Made by a program: the position numbers and the translations under genes. A DNA stretch of 64,000 bases from Lentisphaera araneosa HTCC2155 (lineage in GTDB: Bacteria; Verrucomicrobiota; Lentisphaeria; Lentisphaerales; Lentisphaeraceae). The stretch lies in assembly GCF_000170755.1 (NCBI RefSeq), contig NZ_ABCK01000006.1:186001-250000 (forward strand), given 5' to 3'. This document shows, piece after piece, positions 45,300-54,216 of this stretch. The notes below the pieces were generated by a model, which was not told where the DNA came from, did not search any database, and saw only the letters and a program-made list of their open reading frames with translations. Numbering within the stretch: position 1 is the stretch's first letter; each line of letters begins with the position of its first letter.

Positions 45300-45311
45300 A
45301 TATTTTATGCC

Positions 45312-45346
45312 AAAGCCCATCAATTTTTGATGGGCTTTTTTGTTTT
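45312..45346 (+). terminator. Terminator of the sulfatase gene
   Basis: AAAGCCCATCAA (45312-45323) pairs perfectly with TTGATGGGCTTT (45327-45338) around a 3-nt loop, followed by TTTTGTTTTTTA. It is about 120 nt after the sulfatase stop. Confidence 0.8.
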
Positions 45347-45465
45347 TTATTTTCATACTAGCAAATACAGGAAAATTCACTAATAATTTGAATGCTTAAA
45401 CTGTAAGTTTTCATACTTAGTTTATTGTTCACTAATAGATAAAATAATGATTTAGCAGAATAAGG

Positions 45466-45576
45466 GCATGATGCTTTGCATACGAGAGGAATCCTTCCCC
45501 TCGAGCTCCCCTAGCAAGGATTTGCCAATCCTTGACCAGGCGACTGAGCTTTGCTCCTCTTTATGCTTAATCATGT
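45466..45576 (+). ncRNA. Candidate structured leader RNA before the SLC12-like transporter
   Basis: A closing stem pairs CATGAT (45467-45472) with ATCATG (45570-45575) and, after an internal loop, GCATA (45478-45482) with TATGC (45562-45566). It encloses three hairpins. H1 is CGAGAGGAA/TTCCCCTCG with one mismatch (45483-45503). H2 is CAAGGATT-TGCC-AATCCTTG, 8 bp perfect (45515-45534). H3 is GAGC-TTT-GCTC (45546-45556). The closing stem ends 12 nt before the ribosome site GAGAAGGA. It does not match tRNA, M-box or c-di-AMP riboswitch consensus as I know them. Cis-regulatory role is inferred. Confidence 0.45.
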
Positions 45577-45597
45577 GTAAATTTAGAGAAGGAAATT

Positions 45598-47850
45598 ATG
45601 TCGACTCAGAACGAAGTACAGACTTCAGTTGATTCCCCAACGGGGAAGGTTGACAATGGGGCGCAAGCCGAACTCTTTGGGACTTTTCACGGTGTTCTGA
45701 AACCGACTTTACTGACGATTATTGGTGTGATGCTCTACATTCGTGAGGGCTGGCTTGTTGGCCATGCGGGCTTACTAGGAGCTCTTGGCGTCATTGTTCT
45801 AGCCTATGTGATTACCGGGACAGCGGCTTTATCTATTTCATCGATTACCAGTAATGTGCGTATGGAAAAAGGCGGTGTATTTACTTTAGTGGGGCAGACA
45901 CTGGGCCTCGAGATTGGCGGTGCGATAGGGATCCCACTGTATTTTGCGCAGGCGATGTCGGCCGCGATGTACTTACACGGGATGAAAGAGGGCTGGTTAT
46001 CCTTGTTCCCAGCAGAAAGAATGCAAGACACTTTTATGGCGCCGATTGTTGAAGCAGGAATCTACGAAAGCTTCATGGTAGTAGCTTTTTTCTTTTGTGC
46101 CATTGGGCTGACGCTCATCAGTACTCGGGTGGCTTTTAAGGTTCAGAATTTAGTCATGGTATTTATTGTTGTGGCCCTGAGCAGTATGTTTTTGGGCTTG
46201 AGTGTGCACGAATGGCAGACGCCGCAACTCATTGGCGATTTTGCCGATGGCAATAGCTTCAAATCCTTATTTGCTGTTTTCTTCCCTGCAGCCACAGGCG
46301 TCATGGTCGGGGCGAGTATGTCGGGGAGTTTAAAGGATCCGCGTAGAAGTATTACTAAGGGGACTTTGGGGGCTTGGGGGATTTCCTTTGTGGTTTACGC
46401 CTCAGTTGCAGTATTGGCCGCTTTTTTAGTTCCAACTCCAGAATTGATTAGCAACACCACCTCTTTGATTGATTATGCCCGCTGGCCTTTGCTCGTTCAG
46501 TGCGGCCTCATTGCCTCCTGTTTCACTGCGACTTTGAGTTCGCTAGCGGCGGCTCCAAGAGTTTTGCAGGCCTTGGGTGAATATCGCATTGTTCCGCGCG
46601 GTGATTTACTCGAGCAAGAAAATAAAGGCGAGCCTCGCAAAGCTTTGATTTACACGGGTATAAAAGTTTTTATTGTGGTTCTCTTGGGTGACTTGAATGC
46701 GATTGCCATGATTTTGACAATGTTTTTTATCTTAGCTTATTTCACCATCAATACGGTCCTATGCATCGAAAAGTCGATGAATTTGATTAGTTTTCGCCCC
46801 GTATTTTCGATCCCTTTCCTAGTACCTTTCTTAGGCTCTTTTTGTTGTCTTGGTGCGATGTTTGTGATTAATCCTCTTATGTCGCTCGTTTCCCTGGGGA
46901 TTATTTTGGCGATTTACATTATTTTGGATCGAAAAAAACTGGAGAAGCCTTGGGAGACAGTGCACTCGGGACTGTTCGGAATTATTGCCAACTGGGCTGC
47001 CAAAAAAGTTTTCCGCACGGGGTACTTTGAACAGAAACGTGCTTGGAAACCCGACTTAATTATGCCGGTGGAAAAGGGTTCTCAACTCGAAGGTGTTTCG
47101 CCAATTTTAAAAGCCATCACTTACCCGCAAGGTTCACTGCAAGTGGTGGCCTTAAGTTATGAAGATAAGGCGAGTACTGAGCAGTTGCGCGGTGTCAATC
47201 AAATTGTTAAAGATCTCAACACGAAAGGGATTTTTGCCACCAGTTCACTTGTGGAAGCGCGGCGCTTTAGTGGTGCGGTGAAGACCGCAGTTTCAGTGAT
47301 GCGTGGATCATTTTTTAAACCGAACGTTTTGTTTTTGCCAATCGAAGATCGCAGTGATGAAGAGCTGCGAGATTCGGCACTTACGGCTAAATCGGGCAGG
47401 ATGTCCTTGGTCTTGATGAGCCTGCATCAAGAAAATGTTTTTGGACAGCAAAAGAGTGTTAATATTTGGGTGCGCGATCAATCGCCAGATTGGAATTTAG
47501 GTCTCTATATGACCAACGTCGATATGCTTGCATTGACGGCTTACAAAATTGCGGGCAACTGGAAGGGAAAAATTTGCCTCTGTTGCGCAGTTAGCAAAGA
47601 AGAGTATAAACGCCCCACGAGAAAGTTTTTCAAAAACCTCACTAGCTTAGCTCGTTTGGGCTCAAATGTGGAGATATTTGTCACAGATGAGAGCTTTTCA
47701 AATGCGCTTCATTCGGTTGATAAAGCTGACCTCAATATCTTCGGCCATAGCGATGAATTGACCAAGCAGGCCATGGAAGACCTGACCAAAAACTTAGGAA
47801 CAACTTGCTTCTTTGTTAGAGGTTCCGGCATCGAAAGTATTATGGCTTAA
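45598..47850 (+). CDS. SLC12-like (APC superfamily) cation-chloride or amino-acid transporter
   Basis: 750 residues. The first ~450 hold about 12 membrane segments with the APC/SLC12 pattern (LKPTLLTIIGVMLYIREGWLVG; SSITSNVRMEKGGVFTLVGQ; GVMVGASMSGSLKDPRRSI). The last ~270 residues are a soluble cytoplasmic domain as in eukaryotic and bacterial cation-chloride cotransporters (VVALSYEDKAS, SVMRGSFFKPNVLFLPIED). Transport of K or Na with chloride is the family expectation; amino acids remain possible. It stands alone in its own transcription unit, after a structured leader. Start ATG has GAGAAGGA upstream. Confidence 0.82.
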   Translation: MSTQNEVQTSVDSPTGKVDNGAQAELFGTFHGVLKPTLLTIIGVMLYIREGWLVGHAGLLGALGVIVLAYVITGTAALSISSITSNVRMEKGGVFTLVGQTLGLEIGGAIGIPLYFAQAMSAAMYLHGMKEGWLSLFPAERMQDTFMAPIVEAGIYESFMVVAFFFCAIGLTLISTRVAFKVQNLVMVFIVVALSSMFLGLSVHEWQTPQLIGDFADGNSFKSLFAVFFPAATGVMVGASMSGSLKDPRRSITKGTLGAWGISFVVYASVAVLAAFLVPTPELISNTTSLIDYARWPLLVQCGLIASCFTATLSSLAAAPRVLQALGEYRIVPRGDLLEQENKGEPRKALIYTGIKVFIVVLLGDLNAIAMILTMFFILAYFTINTVLCIEKSMNLISFRPVFSIPFLVPFLGSFCCLGAMFVINPLMSLVSLGIILAIYIILDRKKLEKPWETVHSGLFGIIANWAAKKVFRTGYFEQKRAWKPDLIMPVEKGSQLEGVSPILKAITYPQGSLQVVALSYEDKASTEQLRGVNQIVKDLNTKGIFATSSLVEARRFSGAVKTAVSVMRGSFFKPNVLFLPIEDRSDEELRDSALTAKSGRMSLVLMSLHQENVFGQQKSVNIWVRDQSPDWNLGLYMTNVDMLALTAYKIAGNWKGKICLCCAVSKEEYKRPTRKFFKNLTSLARLGSNVEIFVTDESFSNALHSVDKADLNIFGHSDELTKQAMEDLTKNLGTTCFFVRGSGIESIMA

Positions 47851-47955
47851 AAATAAGCCCGCCTAGAGACTCATTAAAATTATTTATTAAAATTGGCGCA
47901 TGAGAGTCAAACTGATTGCAGATGAACTGAGTACTCGTATATTCAGCGGAATTGA

Positions 47956-48825
<870 letters not shown>

Positions 48826-48946
48826 ATAATTGATTAAGAGCATATTAATATCTTTGAAATCCTTTTCTTGATGATTTTTAGTGAGATGGGACAGGTTTTT
48901 CTTTGTCCACTTTATTTCTAAATATCAAAGACTCATGGAGGATAGG

Positions 48947-49483
48947 ATGAGCTTAACGCATAAAGAAGATCCAATAGATTACTTTTTAAACGCCTGTGAT
49001 AAAGCACAAATTGTATATAAGATTGCAGATCAATTGGGAGAGCGCTTTGGTTCGCAGTCAAACTTATTAAGGGCTGACTTGCAGCAAGTGCTTCAATTAG
49101 GTCGGCAAGCACTTATTAATTATCATTTAATGCCTGATGATTGTCAAAAATCCAAACTCGAGTTGCTTAATGTTTTACAGCTCACAATGGATGAATTACG
49201 TGATGAAGTGAGCGATTTTTTGGAGCTTAAGCGCTACTCAAAATGGAAATGTAATTCAGCTCAAGTCTCCTTTGTTTATAATTTATCAATTATGGAAGAT
49301 TATTCCTACAAATCTTATAGTAGTTTTATCGAGAAAAATAATATTGATAAGGTAGCCAACTTATTGATTTGTGTGATCGACCAAACTTCTGATGAATTAA
49401 GGCACGAAATTCACGTATTAGAACGCAGTATTAAACGATCAATGAGCATTACCAAAATTAAGGATAAATTGAGTCGTGCTTAA
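48947..49483 (+). CDS. Small helical protein of unknown function
   Basis: 178 residues from the ATG at 48947, which has a perfect GGAGG 5 nt upstream; upstream in-frame starts have none. I do not recognise it. The sequence is mainly helical (ADLQQVLQLGRQALINYHLM, KSKLELLNVLQLTMDELRDE), has no membrane segment or signal peptide, and could be a four-helix bundle. Its stop is 11 nt before the membrane-protein gene at 49495, so it is probably cotranscribed with it and with the radical SAM gene. Confidence 0.7.
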   Translation: MSLTHKEDPIDYFLNACDKAQIVYKIADQLGERFGSQSNLLRADLQQVLQLGRQALINYHLMPDDCQKSKLELLNVLQLTMDELRDEVSDFLELKRYSKWKCNSAQVSFVYNLSIMEDYSYKSYSSFIEKNNIDKVANLLICVIDQTSDELRHEIHVLERSIKRSMSITKIKDKLSRA

Positions 49484-49494
49484 ATGGGAGTTTT

Positions 49495-50841
49495 ATGAGC
49501 GAGCGATTGAATCGAGAAGAAATTGATTCGCAGGAAAATGATCTTGAAGTTGCTGACTTAAAGGGACAGGTCGACAGCCATTACAATTTACAAGTAAAAG
49601 ATATGCTCTTTTATTTATTGGGACGTAGAGAGGCCATTTTAAAAGTGGCTCGCAACAGCTCGAGTTTGTGGTATGGCATACTCTTTGTTTTTTTTGCGGG
49701 TATTGCAAGAGAGTATGACCAAGAACTCATTAGCAAAAACTTAGAGATTTATTTTATTCCTTTTGCGGCCTCTGCAATTATGATCCTATGGATAATGTTG
49801 TGGTTTCAAATCAATACGCGAACTCTCAGTATACTGCTTAAGCAGCGTCAGATGCGGTCATTCTTTACGCTGTTTTGGATGACGGGGCCATTAGCCTTTC
49901 TCTACGCATTCCCCGTGGAGGAATTCTTCACCTCTATGGTTGCAGTGAATATTAATCTCAGCCTCTTAACTTTAGTCGCATTGTGGCGTGTATTTTTGTT
50001 TGGTCGCGTGCTTCACATTTGTACGGGAGTTAATTTTTATGCACCACTAATCACTGCTTGCTGTGTGGTAGCTTATCCGAGTCTGATGTTCAAATATGTT
50101 TCGATTGTGGGCGTTATGAGTGGTTCGGTCTTGAGTCCGGAGCAGGAAGTACTGCGCAACTTCACAGGGGGCAGTATGGGAGTGGTTTCTATATCATTTT
50201 TTGTTTCCCTACCGGTGACTTTGTGGCAATTTGTGATGTTTAAAAAAGCGGAAAGTGGACCAGTAGTCTTTCCAAACATTGATCAAAAGGGACGAGTCAG
50301 CTGGGTATTTATAGTTTTGGCTAGTCTCATTTCTTGTCTTGCTTTGATGTACTTTCAGCCCAAATTGAATATTCATCACAAGTTCACCTCTTTAGTTCGC
50401 CAGGATAAGTATGATGAGGCGCTTGATTTTACTCAAGATTTGAACCGCGATGACTTTGTAAAAACACGTCCACTGATTATCAAGTATACCCATGACGAAG
50501 GGATTTATCTCATGGTGGGACTCCAAGATACACATCCACTTTGGTTAAAAGAAGTTGTTTACAACTGGGCGTTAAAGAATATGAGTGAAGGATGGAGTAA
50601 AGACGAAGCCCTATTGGCTTTGCTTAATAAAAGGCCCTTATTAGAAAGTGATCTCGAATTTCTAAAATCGAATAAAGAAGTTTTTAACGAGTTCCTTTTT
50701 GATACCTTACCAAATACTAAAGCGAAATCCTATGAGAAAAAGAAAGGAAGTCAGTTAATTGAAGCTGTATCAAATTTTGTTCAATATGGAATTATTTCCG
50801 ATATAAACCTCGAACATTTAAAGCAAGTTCAAAATCAATGA
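49495..50841 (+). CDS. Multi-pass membrane protein of unknown function
   Basis: 448 residues. An N-terminal ~55-residue cytoplasmic stretch is followed by about seven hydrophobic segments between ~60 and ~300 (WYGILFVFFAGIAREY, FAASAIMILWIMLWFQIN, LTLVALWRVFLFGRVL, WVFIVLASLISCLALMYF). The last ~130 residues are soluble and helical. The early layout resembles Yip1/YIF-type membrane proteins, but I cannot name the family. It overlaps the radical SAM start by 4 nt (ATGA), a sign of coupled translation. GGGAG precedes its ATG. Confidence 0.75.
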   Translation: MSERLNREEIDSQENDLEVADLKGQVDSHYNLQVKDMLFYLLGRREAILKVARNSSSLWYGILFVFFAGIAREYDQELISKNLEIYFIPFAASAIMILWIMLWFQINTRTLSILLKQRQMRSFFTLFWMTGPLAFLYAFPVEEFFTSMVAVNINLSLLTLVALWRVFLFGRVLHICTGVNFYAPLITACCVVAYPSLMFKYVSIVGVMSGSVLSPEQEVLRNFTGGSMGVVSISFFVSLPVTLWQFVMFKKAESGPVVFPNIDQKGRVSWVFIVLASLISCLALMYFQPKLNIHHKFTSLVRQDKYDEALDFTQDLNRDDFVKTRPLIIKYTHDEGIYLMVGLQDTHPLWLKEVVYNWALKNMSEGWSKDEALLALLNKRPLLESDLEFLKSNKEVFNEFLFDTLPNTKAKSYEKKKGSQLIEAVSNFVQYGIISDINLEHLKQVQNQ

Positions 50842-52151
50842 AAATTGCTTTTGTGGCGATGAGTGGGGTGCGAGTTCAAGATGAGGACTTGTTGCGCGAG
50901 GGCTTAACGCTTCCGGGTTTTGTGGAGCGTAGTGAAGTCATTGCCTCACTCCCCAGTTTAGGCTTGTTGACTTTGGCGGGGCTAACTCCAGGCTACCATG
51001 AGAAAGCCTATTTTGAGGTGAAACAATTTGAGGGCATAGATTTTCTCTCTGCTGATTTTGATCTAGTTGTGATTTCTTCTTTTAGCGCGCAAATTTTCGA
51101 AGCCTATGACTTGGCCAAGGCTTGTCGCATTCAGGGCATGAAGGTGATCATGGGAGGTCTTCACGTGAGTCTAAATCCTCATGAGGCGATGAATCATTGT
51201 GACGCCATATGTCTTGGTGAAGGAGAAATCCTATGGGCGCAGATTTTAGGCGACTTTGAAAAAGACGAAGTCAAAAAAGTTTACGATGCGTCAGGACAAG
51301 AATATTGTCTCCAGAACTCTCCAATGCCGGCCTATGAATTATTAGATCCAAGTTTTTATAATCGTCTCACCATTCAAACGAGTCGTGGCTGTCCGCATAG
51401 CTGTGAGTTTTGCGCAGGATCCATTTTACTAACGTCTAAGTACAAGCAGAAGCCAGCTGAGAAAATATTAGCTGAACTTGATAGGATATGTGAATTGTGG
51501 GATCGACCCTTTATTGAATTCGCCGATGATAATAGCTTTGTCAATAAAAAGTTTTGGAGAGAATTATTGCCCGAGATTCAAAAGCGCAATATTCGTTGGT
51601 TTACCGAGGCGGATATTGCAGTTGGCGATGATGAAGATTTTTTGGACTTGCTCTTTCAGTCAGGATGTAAGGAACTCTTGATTGGTTTAGAGAGTCCCGT
51701 TTTGAACGGTTTAGATGGAATCGAATTGCGCAATAATTGGAAAGCTAAAAGGATTGAGACATATAAAGAAAACCTTTTGCGAATCCAGCAAAAAGGCATC
51801 CGAGTGAATGCCTGCTTTATCATTGGTTTGGATTCACATGACGAAAGAATTTTTGACGCTGTTTATGATTTTTGCGATGAGTGCAATGTCTATGATGTAC
51901 AAGTGACTTTACCGACGCCTTTTCCAGGGACGGAGCTCTACAAGCGACTAAAGAAATCAGGGCGATTACTAGAAGATCAAGCTTGGGATAAATGCACTTT
52001 ATTTGACCTCAATTTTGAACCCATTCATTTTACTTACGATGAGTTAAGAGATGGGTTTCGAGGCTTGGTGAAGCGCCTTTATGCAAAGGAATTCACAAAC
52101 AAGCGCCGAGAGCATTTTAAGCGTCAATGGAAGCTAGCGCGAACGGTTTAA
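50838..52151 (+). CDS. B12-binding-type radical SAM protein
   Basis: 437 residues. Residues ~65-145 form a B12-binding-like Rossmann domain (MKVIMGGLHVSLNPHEAMNH, CLGEGEILW) but without a clear D-x-H-x-x-G cobalamin motif. The radical SAM core starts at TSRGCPHSCEFC, with cluster ligands Cys185, Cys189 and Cys192, and continues with EFADDNSFVNKKF and LLIGLESPVLNGL. Proteins of this layout methylate or rearrange lipids, hopanoids or peptides. The partner membrane protein immediately upstream suggests a membrane-associated substrate. The 3' end overlaps the opposite DUF4136 gene by 4 nt. Confidence 0.88.
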   Translation: MKIAFVAMSGVRVQDEDLLREGLTLPGFVERSEVIASLPSLGLLTLAGLTPGYHEKAYFEVKQFEGIDFLSADFDLVVISSFSAQIFEAYDLAKACRIQGMKVIMGGLHVSLNPHEAMNHCDAICLGEGEILWAQILGDFEKDEVKKVYDASGQEYCLQNSPMPAYELLDPSFYNRLTIQTSRGCPHSCEFCAGSILLTSKYKQKPAEKILAELDRICELWDRPFIEFADDNSFVNKKFWRELLPEIQKRNIRWFTEADIAVGDDEDFLDLLFQSGCKELLIGLESPVLNGLDGIELRNNWKAKRIETYKENLLRIQQKGIRVNACFIIGLDSHDERIFDAVYDFCDECNVYDVQVTLPTPFPGTELYKRLKKSGRLLEDQAWDKCTLFDLNFEPIHFTYDELRDGFRGLVKRLYAKEFTNKRREHFKRQWKLARTV

Positions 52152-52729
52152 TTCTGCTTAGTGGGCTTATCTTTGGGATTTGGAGGAAAGTTTTTCATCA
52201 CTTCATTGACGGTCTCTTTCACGACTTCGTTGCGGCGTAAGCGATCCATGTTATTGGGGATGCGTCGAGTTCCCACACCACGCCAAATGAGTTTGTTAGT
52301 TTTGGCAGAAAGGATGTCGATGAAAATGGTGCCTTTGCGATAATTGCGAAGCTCAACGTTGCTGGCGTGATAACTCGGGTAATGATGACGTCCGTAATAA
52401 TGAGGGGAGTAGCCCGAGTAAGAAGTCACACTGCGGATCTCCTGCATCTCTTTGGCAACAACGACATAGTTGACGAGAAAGTGAACGGCCTCACCTTCTT
52501 TGGCAGGATGATAGCCATCGAAGTTGAGTTCTTGGTCGATATTGCGGGTTATGCGTCGGTGAAGGAGGTCATCAACTCCAGGAGGGTTTTTCTCGCGTTC
52601 ATACCATTTGTAAGCACGTAAAAGCCTGAAATCAGCGAACTCATCATAATCACTAGAAGTTTTGACGGGACTGATACTACATGAAGATAAGAAGAGGGTG
52701 AATAAAAGGGTGAGGCAAAGTTGTTTCAT
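52148..52729 (-). CDS. DUF4136 lipoprotein
   Basis: 193 residues. Signal peptide with lipobox LFLSSC, so it is a lipoprotein. The body has the DUF4136 layout: FADFRLLRAYKWYE, LLHRRITRNIDQELNFDGY, HFLVNYVVVAKE, KGTIFIDILSAKTNKLIWRG. Tyr/His-rich segment YSGYSPHYYGRHHYPSYH lies in the middle. DUF4136 proteins are periplasmic or outer-membrane lipoproteins of unknown function. Convergent with the radical SAM gene, 4-nt overlap at the 3' ends. Confidence 0.88.
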   Translation of the reverse strand: MKQLCLTLLFTLFLSSCSISPVKTSSDYDEFADFRLLRAYKWYEREKNPPGVDDLLHRRITRNIDQELNFDGYHPAKEGEAVHFLVNYVVVAKEMQEIRSVTSYSGYSPHYYGRHHYPSYHASNVELRNYRKGTIFIDILSAKTNKLIWRGVGTRRIPNNMDRLRRNEVVKETVNEVMKNFPPNPKDKPTKQN

Positions 52730-52801
52730 GTTGTGTCCTATTGATGAAAATAATACTATCTATTATGTGTTATCTAAAGTGAAATAAAAGTAAATAGGCA
52801 C

Positions 52802-52830
52802 AAAAAAACCCGCATGTAAAAATGCGGGTT
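52802..52830 (-). terminator. Terminator of the small basic protein gene
   Basis: On the minus strand AACCCGCAT (52830-52822) pairs with ATGCGGGTT (52815-52807) around a 6-nt loop and runs into TTTTT. It is 20 nt after the stop of the 34-residue gene. Confidence 0.85.
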
Positions 52831-52849
52831 GATCTGAAATCAAAAAGAA

Positions 52850-52954
52850 TTACTTCTTTGATTTTGCGATAGCTTCGCGAACAGCCTCTCTCTGACGCTT
52901 GTTGTATCTTTTGCGTGCAGCGCGCTTTGTTCTTTTACGTAGTTGCTGGCCCAT
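52850..52954 (-). CDS. 34-residue highly basic protein
   Basis: MGQQLRKRTKRAARKRYN and on to IAKSKK, 34 residues, about half Lys/Arg. It has an AGGAG ribosome site 8 nt before the ATG and a strong terminator just after the stop, so it is an independent transcription unit. The length and composition recall very small ribosomal or ribosome-associated proteins; I recall similar short proteins from other PVC genomes but cannot name the family. Cytoplasmic, RNA-binding role is inferred. Confidence 0.8.
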   Translation of the reverse strand: MGQQLRKRTKRAARKRYNKRQREAVREAIAKSKK

Positions 52955-53027
52955 AGTGGACTCCTTTTAAATTATGCTTTTCTATAAAAAGTAGGCTAAG
53001 TATAGTTCCACTCTTTTAAGTTTCTAG

Positions 53028-53440
53028 ATCATTTTAAATTTTTGAGGGAAGAAGATTTCAGTACGCAGTTATCAGCCGTCAGATTTTAACGAATTTTCGG
53101 AAATGGTTCAGTCGTCCGTATGAGGTTATCTATCAGTAACATTCTTATGCCAATTCAATTGAAGTAGAGACATAAGATTTCACGCCAAGGCGCTAAGTCG
53201 CCAAGAAAGACATAAATGGTAATTTTGAATGATTCATTATAAAATTTGAATTGATGATTCAGCAATAGGCTTGAGTTTGAAATGTAGGGATTCTGACCCC
53301 TGCCCTGCTACGGTGACTATCCATCGACTCTGCGTAAAACTTGGTGCCTTAGCGCCTTTGCGAGAGAAACCTGAGAGTAATTCCCTGCGTCAATTCAATT
53401 GAAATAGAGACATAAGATTTCACGCCAAGAAGCCAGTGCT
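53028..53440. repeat. Repeat-rich interval with a duplicated trpA 3' end
   Basis: ATCATTTTAAATTTTTGAGG at 53028-53047 is an exact copy of 53445-53464, the last codons of trpA, and similarity continues for about 20 more bases. Inside, a 39-bp sequence starting CAATTCAATTGAA and containing GACATAAGATTTCACGCC occurs at 53151 and 53391. CGCCAAGGCGCTAAGTCG (53182) and its near complement around CCTTAGCGCCTTTGC (53347) belong to the dispersed intergenic family. No gene is supported here. Confidence 0.8.
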
Positions 53441-53445
53441 CTAAA

Positions 53446-54216
53446 TCATTTTAAATTTTTGAGGAAGGTTTCCAGTTCGTCTTCGCCACCCTTTTCCCAA
53501 GCACGGAGTGAAGCGGTACCGACAATGGCCATGTCCGCTTTGCCCTTGAGGAAGTCAGTGTCTTCTTTAGAAGAGACGCCAAAACCCACCGCGAGTGGTA
53601 AGTCAGTGGCTTCTTTACAGCGACTAAGGAAATCTTCGAGCGCAGTACTCATTTGAGTTTTTGTGCCCGTTACTCCCTTGCGAGCGACTACGTAAATGAG
53701 GCCTTTTGCGGTTGCCGCAATTTTATGGAGACGTTCAGTTGGTGTCGTGGGAGTCATGAGCATAATGGGTGCGAGACCTTTCGTTTCTGCGAGTGCATGG
53801 AGTTCCTCACATTCTTCAACGGGAAGGTCGGGAAGAATAAAGCCAGTGGCACCAGCTTCTACAAGAGCGTCGGTGAATTTTTCATAACCCATTTTCCAAG
53901 CAGTATTGAGGTAGCCCATCATCAAGATTTTGAAGCTAAAACGTTCGCTAGCTTTTTTCATGAATGAAAGACAGTCGTGAACGGTCACGCCAGCTTCAAC
54001 AGCGGCTTGGTTCGCTTTTACAAAGAGAGGGCCATCAGCTGATGGTTCAGAAAAAGGGAATTGAAGTTCCACAATATCAGCACCATTTTCATCCATAAGT
54101 TCGAGCATGCGCCAGTTTTCTTCAAAAGAGGGGTAGCCACAGACCACGTGAGTCATGAGCATGAGGTCTTTTTCTTGAGCCGTTTCGCGGCAAAAAGTTT
54201 CGAGTTGATTAGTCAT
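53446..54216 (-). CDS. trpA: Tryptophan synthase alpha subunit
   Basis: 256 residues, TIM barrel. Catalytic Glu50 lies in DIVELQFPF and Asp61 in SEPSADGP; the phosphate-binding VGFGVSSKEDTDFL and GTASLRAWEK are at the end. It cleaves indole-3-glycerol phosphate and passes indole to TrpB. It is of the divergent type with Q-F for the usual G-I/V after the catalytic Glu. The start overlaps trpB by 8 nt, so the subunits are translationally coupled. The other trp genes are not in the window. Confidence 0.95.
   Translation of the reverse strand: MTNQLETFCRETAQEKDLMLMTHVVCGYPSFEENWRMLELMDENGADIVELQFPFSEPSADGPLFVKANQAAVEAGVTVHDCLSFMKKASERFSFKILMMGYLNTAWKMGYEKFTDALVEAGATGFILPDLPVEECEELHALAETKGLAPIMLMTPTTPTERLHKIAATAKGLIYVVARKGVTGTKTQMSTALEDFLSRCKEATDLPLAVGFGVSSKEDTDFLKGKADMAIVGTASLRAWEKGGEDELETFLKNLK

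Noticed and set aside
45466-45576. tRNA or known riboswitch at the transporter leader
   Set aside because: It has a closing stem with three hairpins, but no TTCGA T-loop, no CCA-side pairing of 7 bp, and no M-box or c-di-AMP consensus strings. Kept only as an unnamed RNA candidate.
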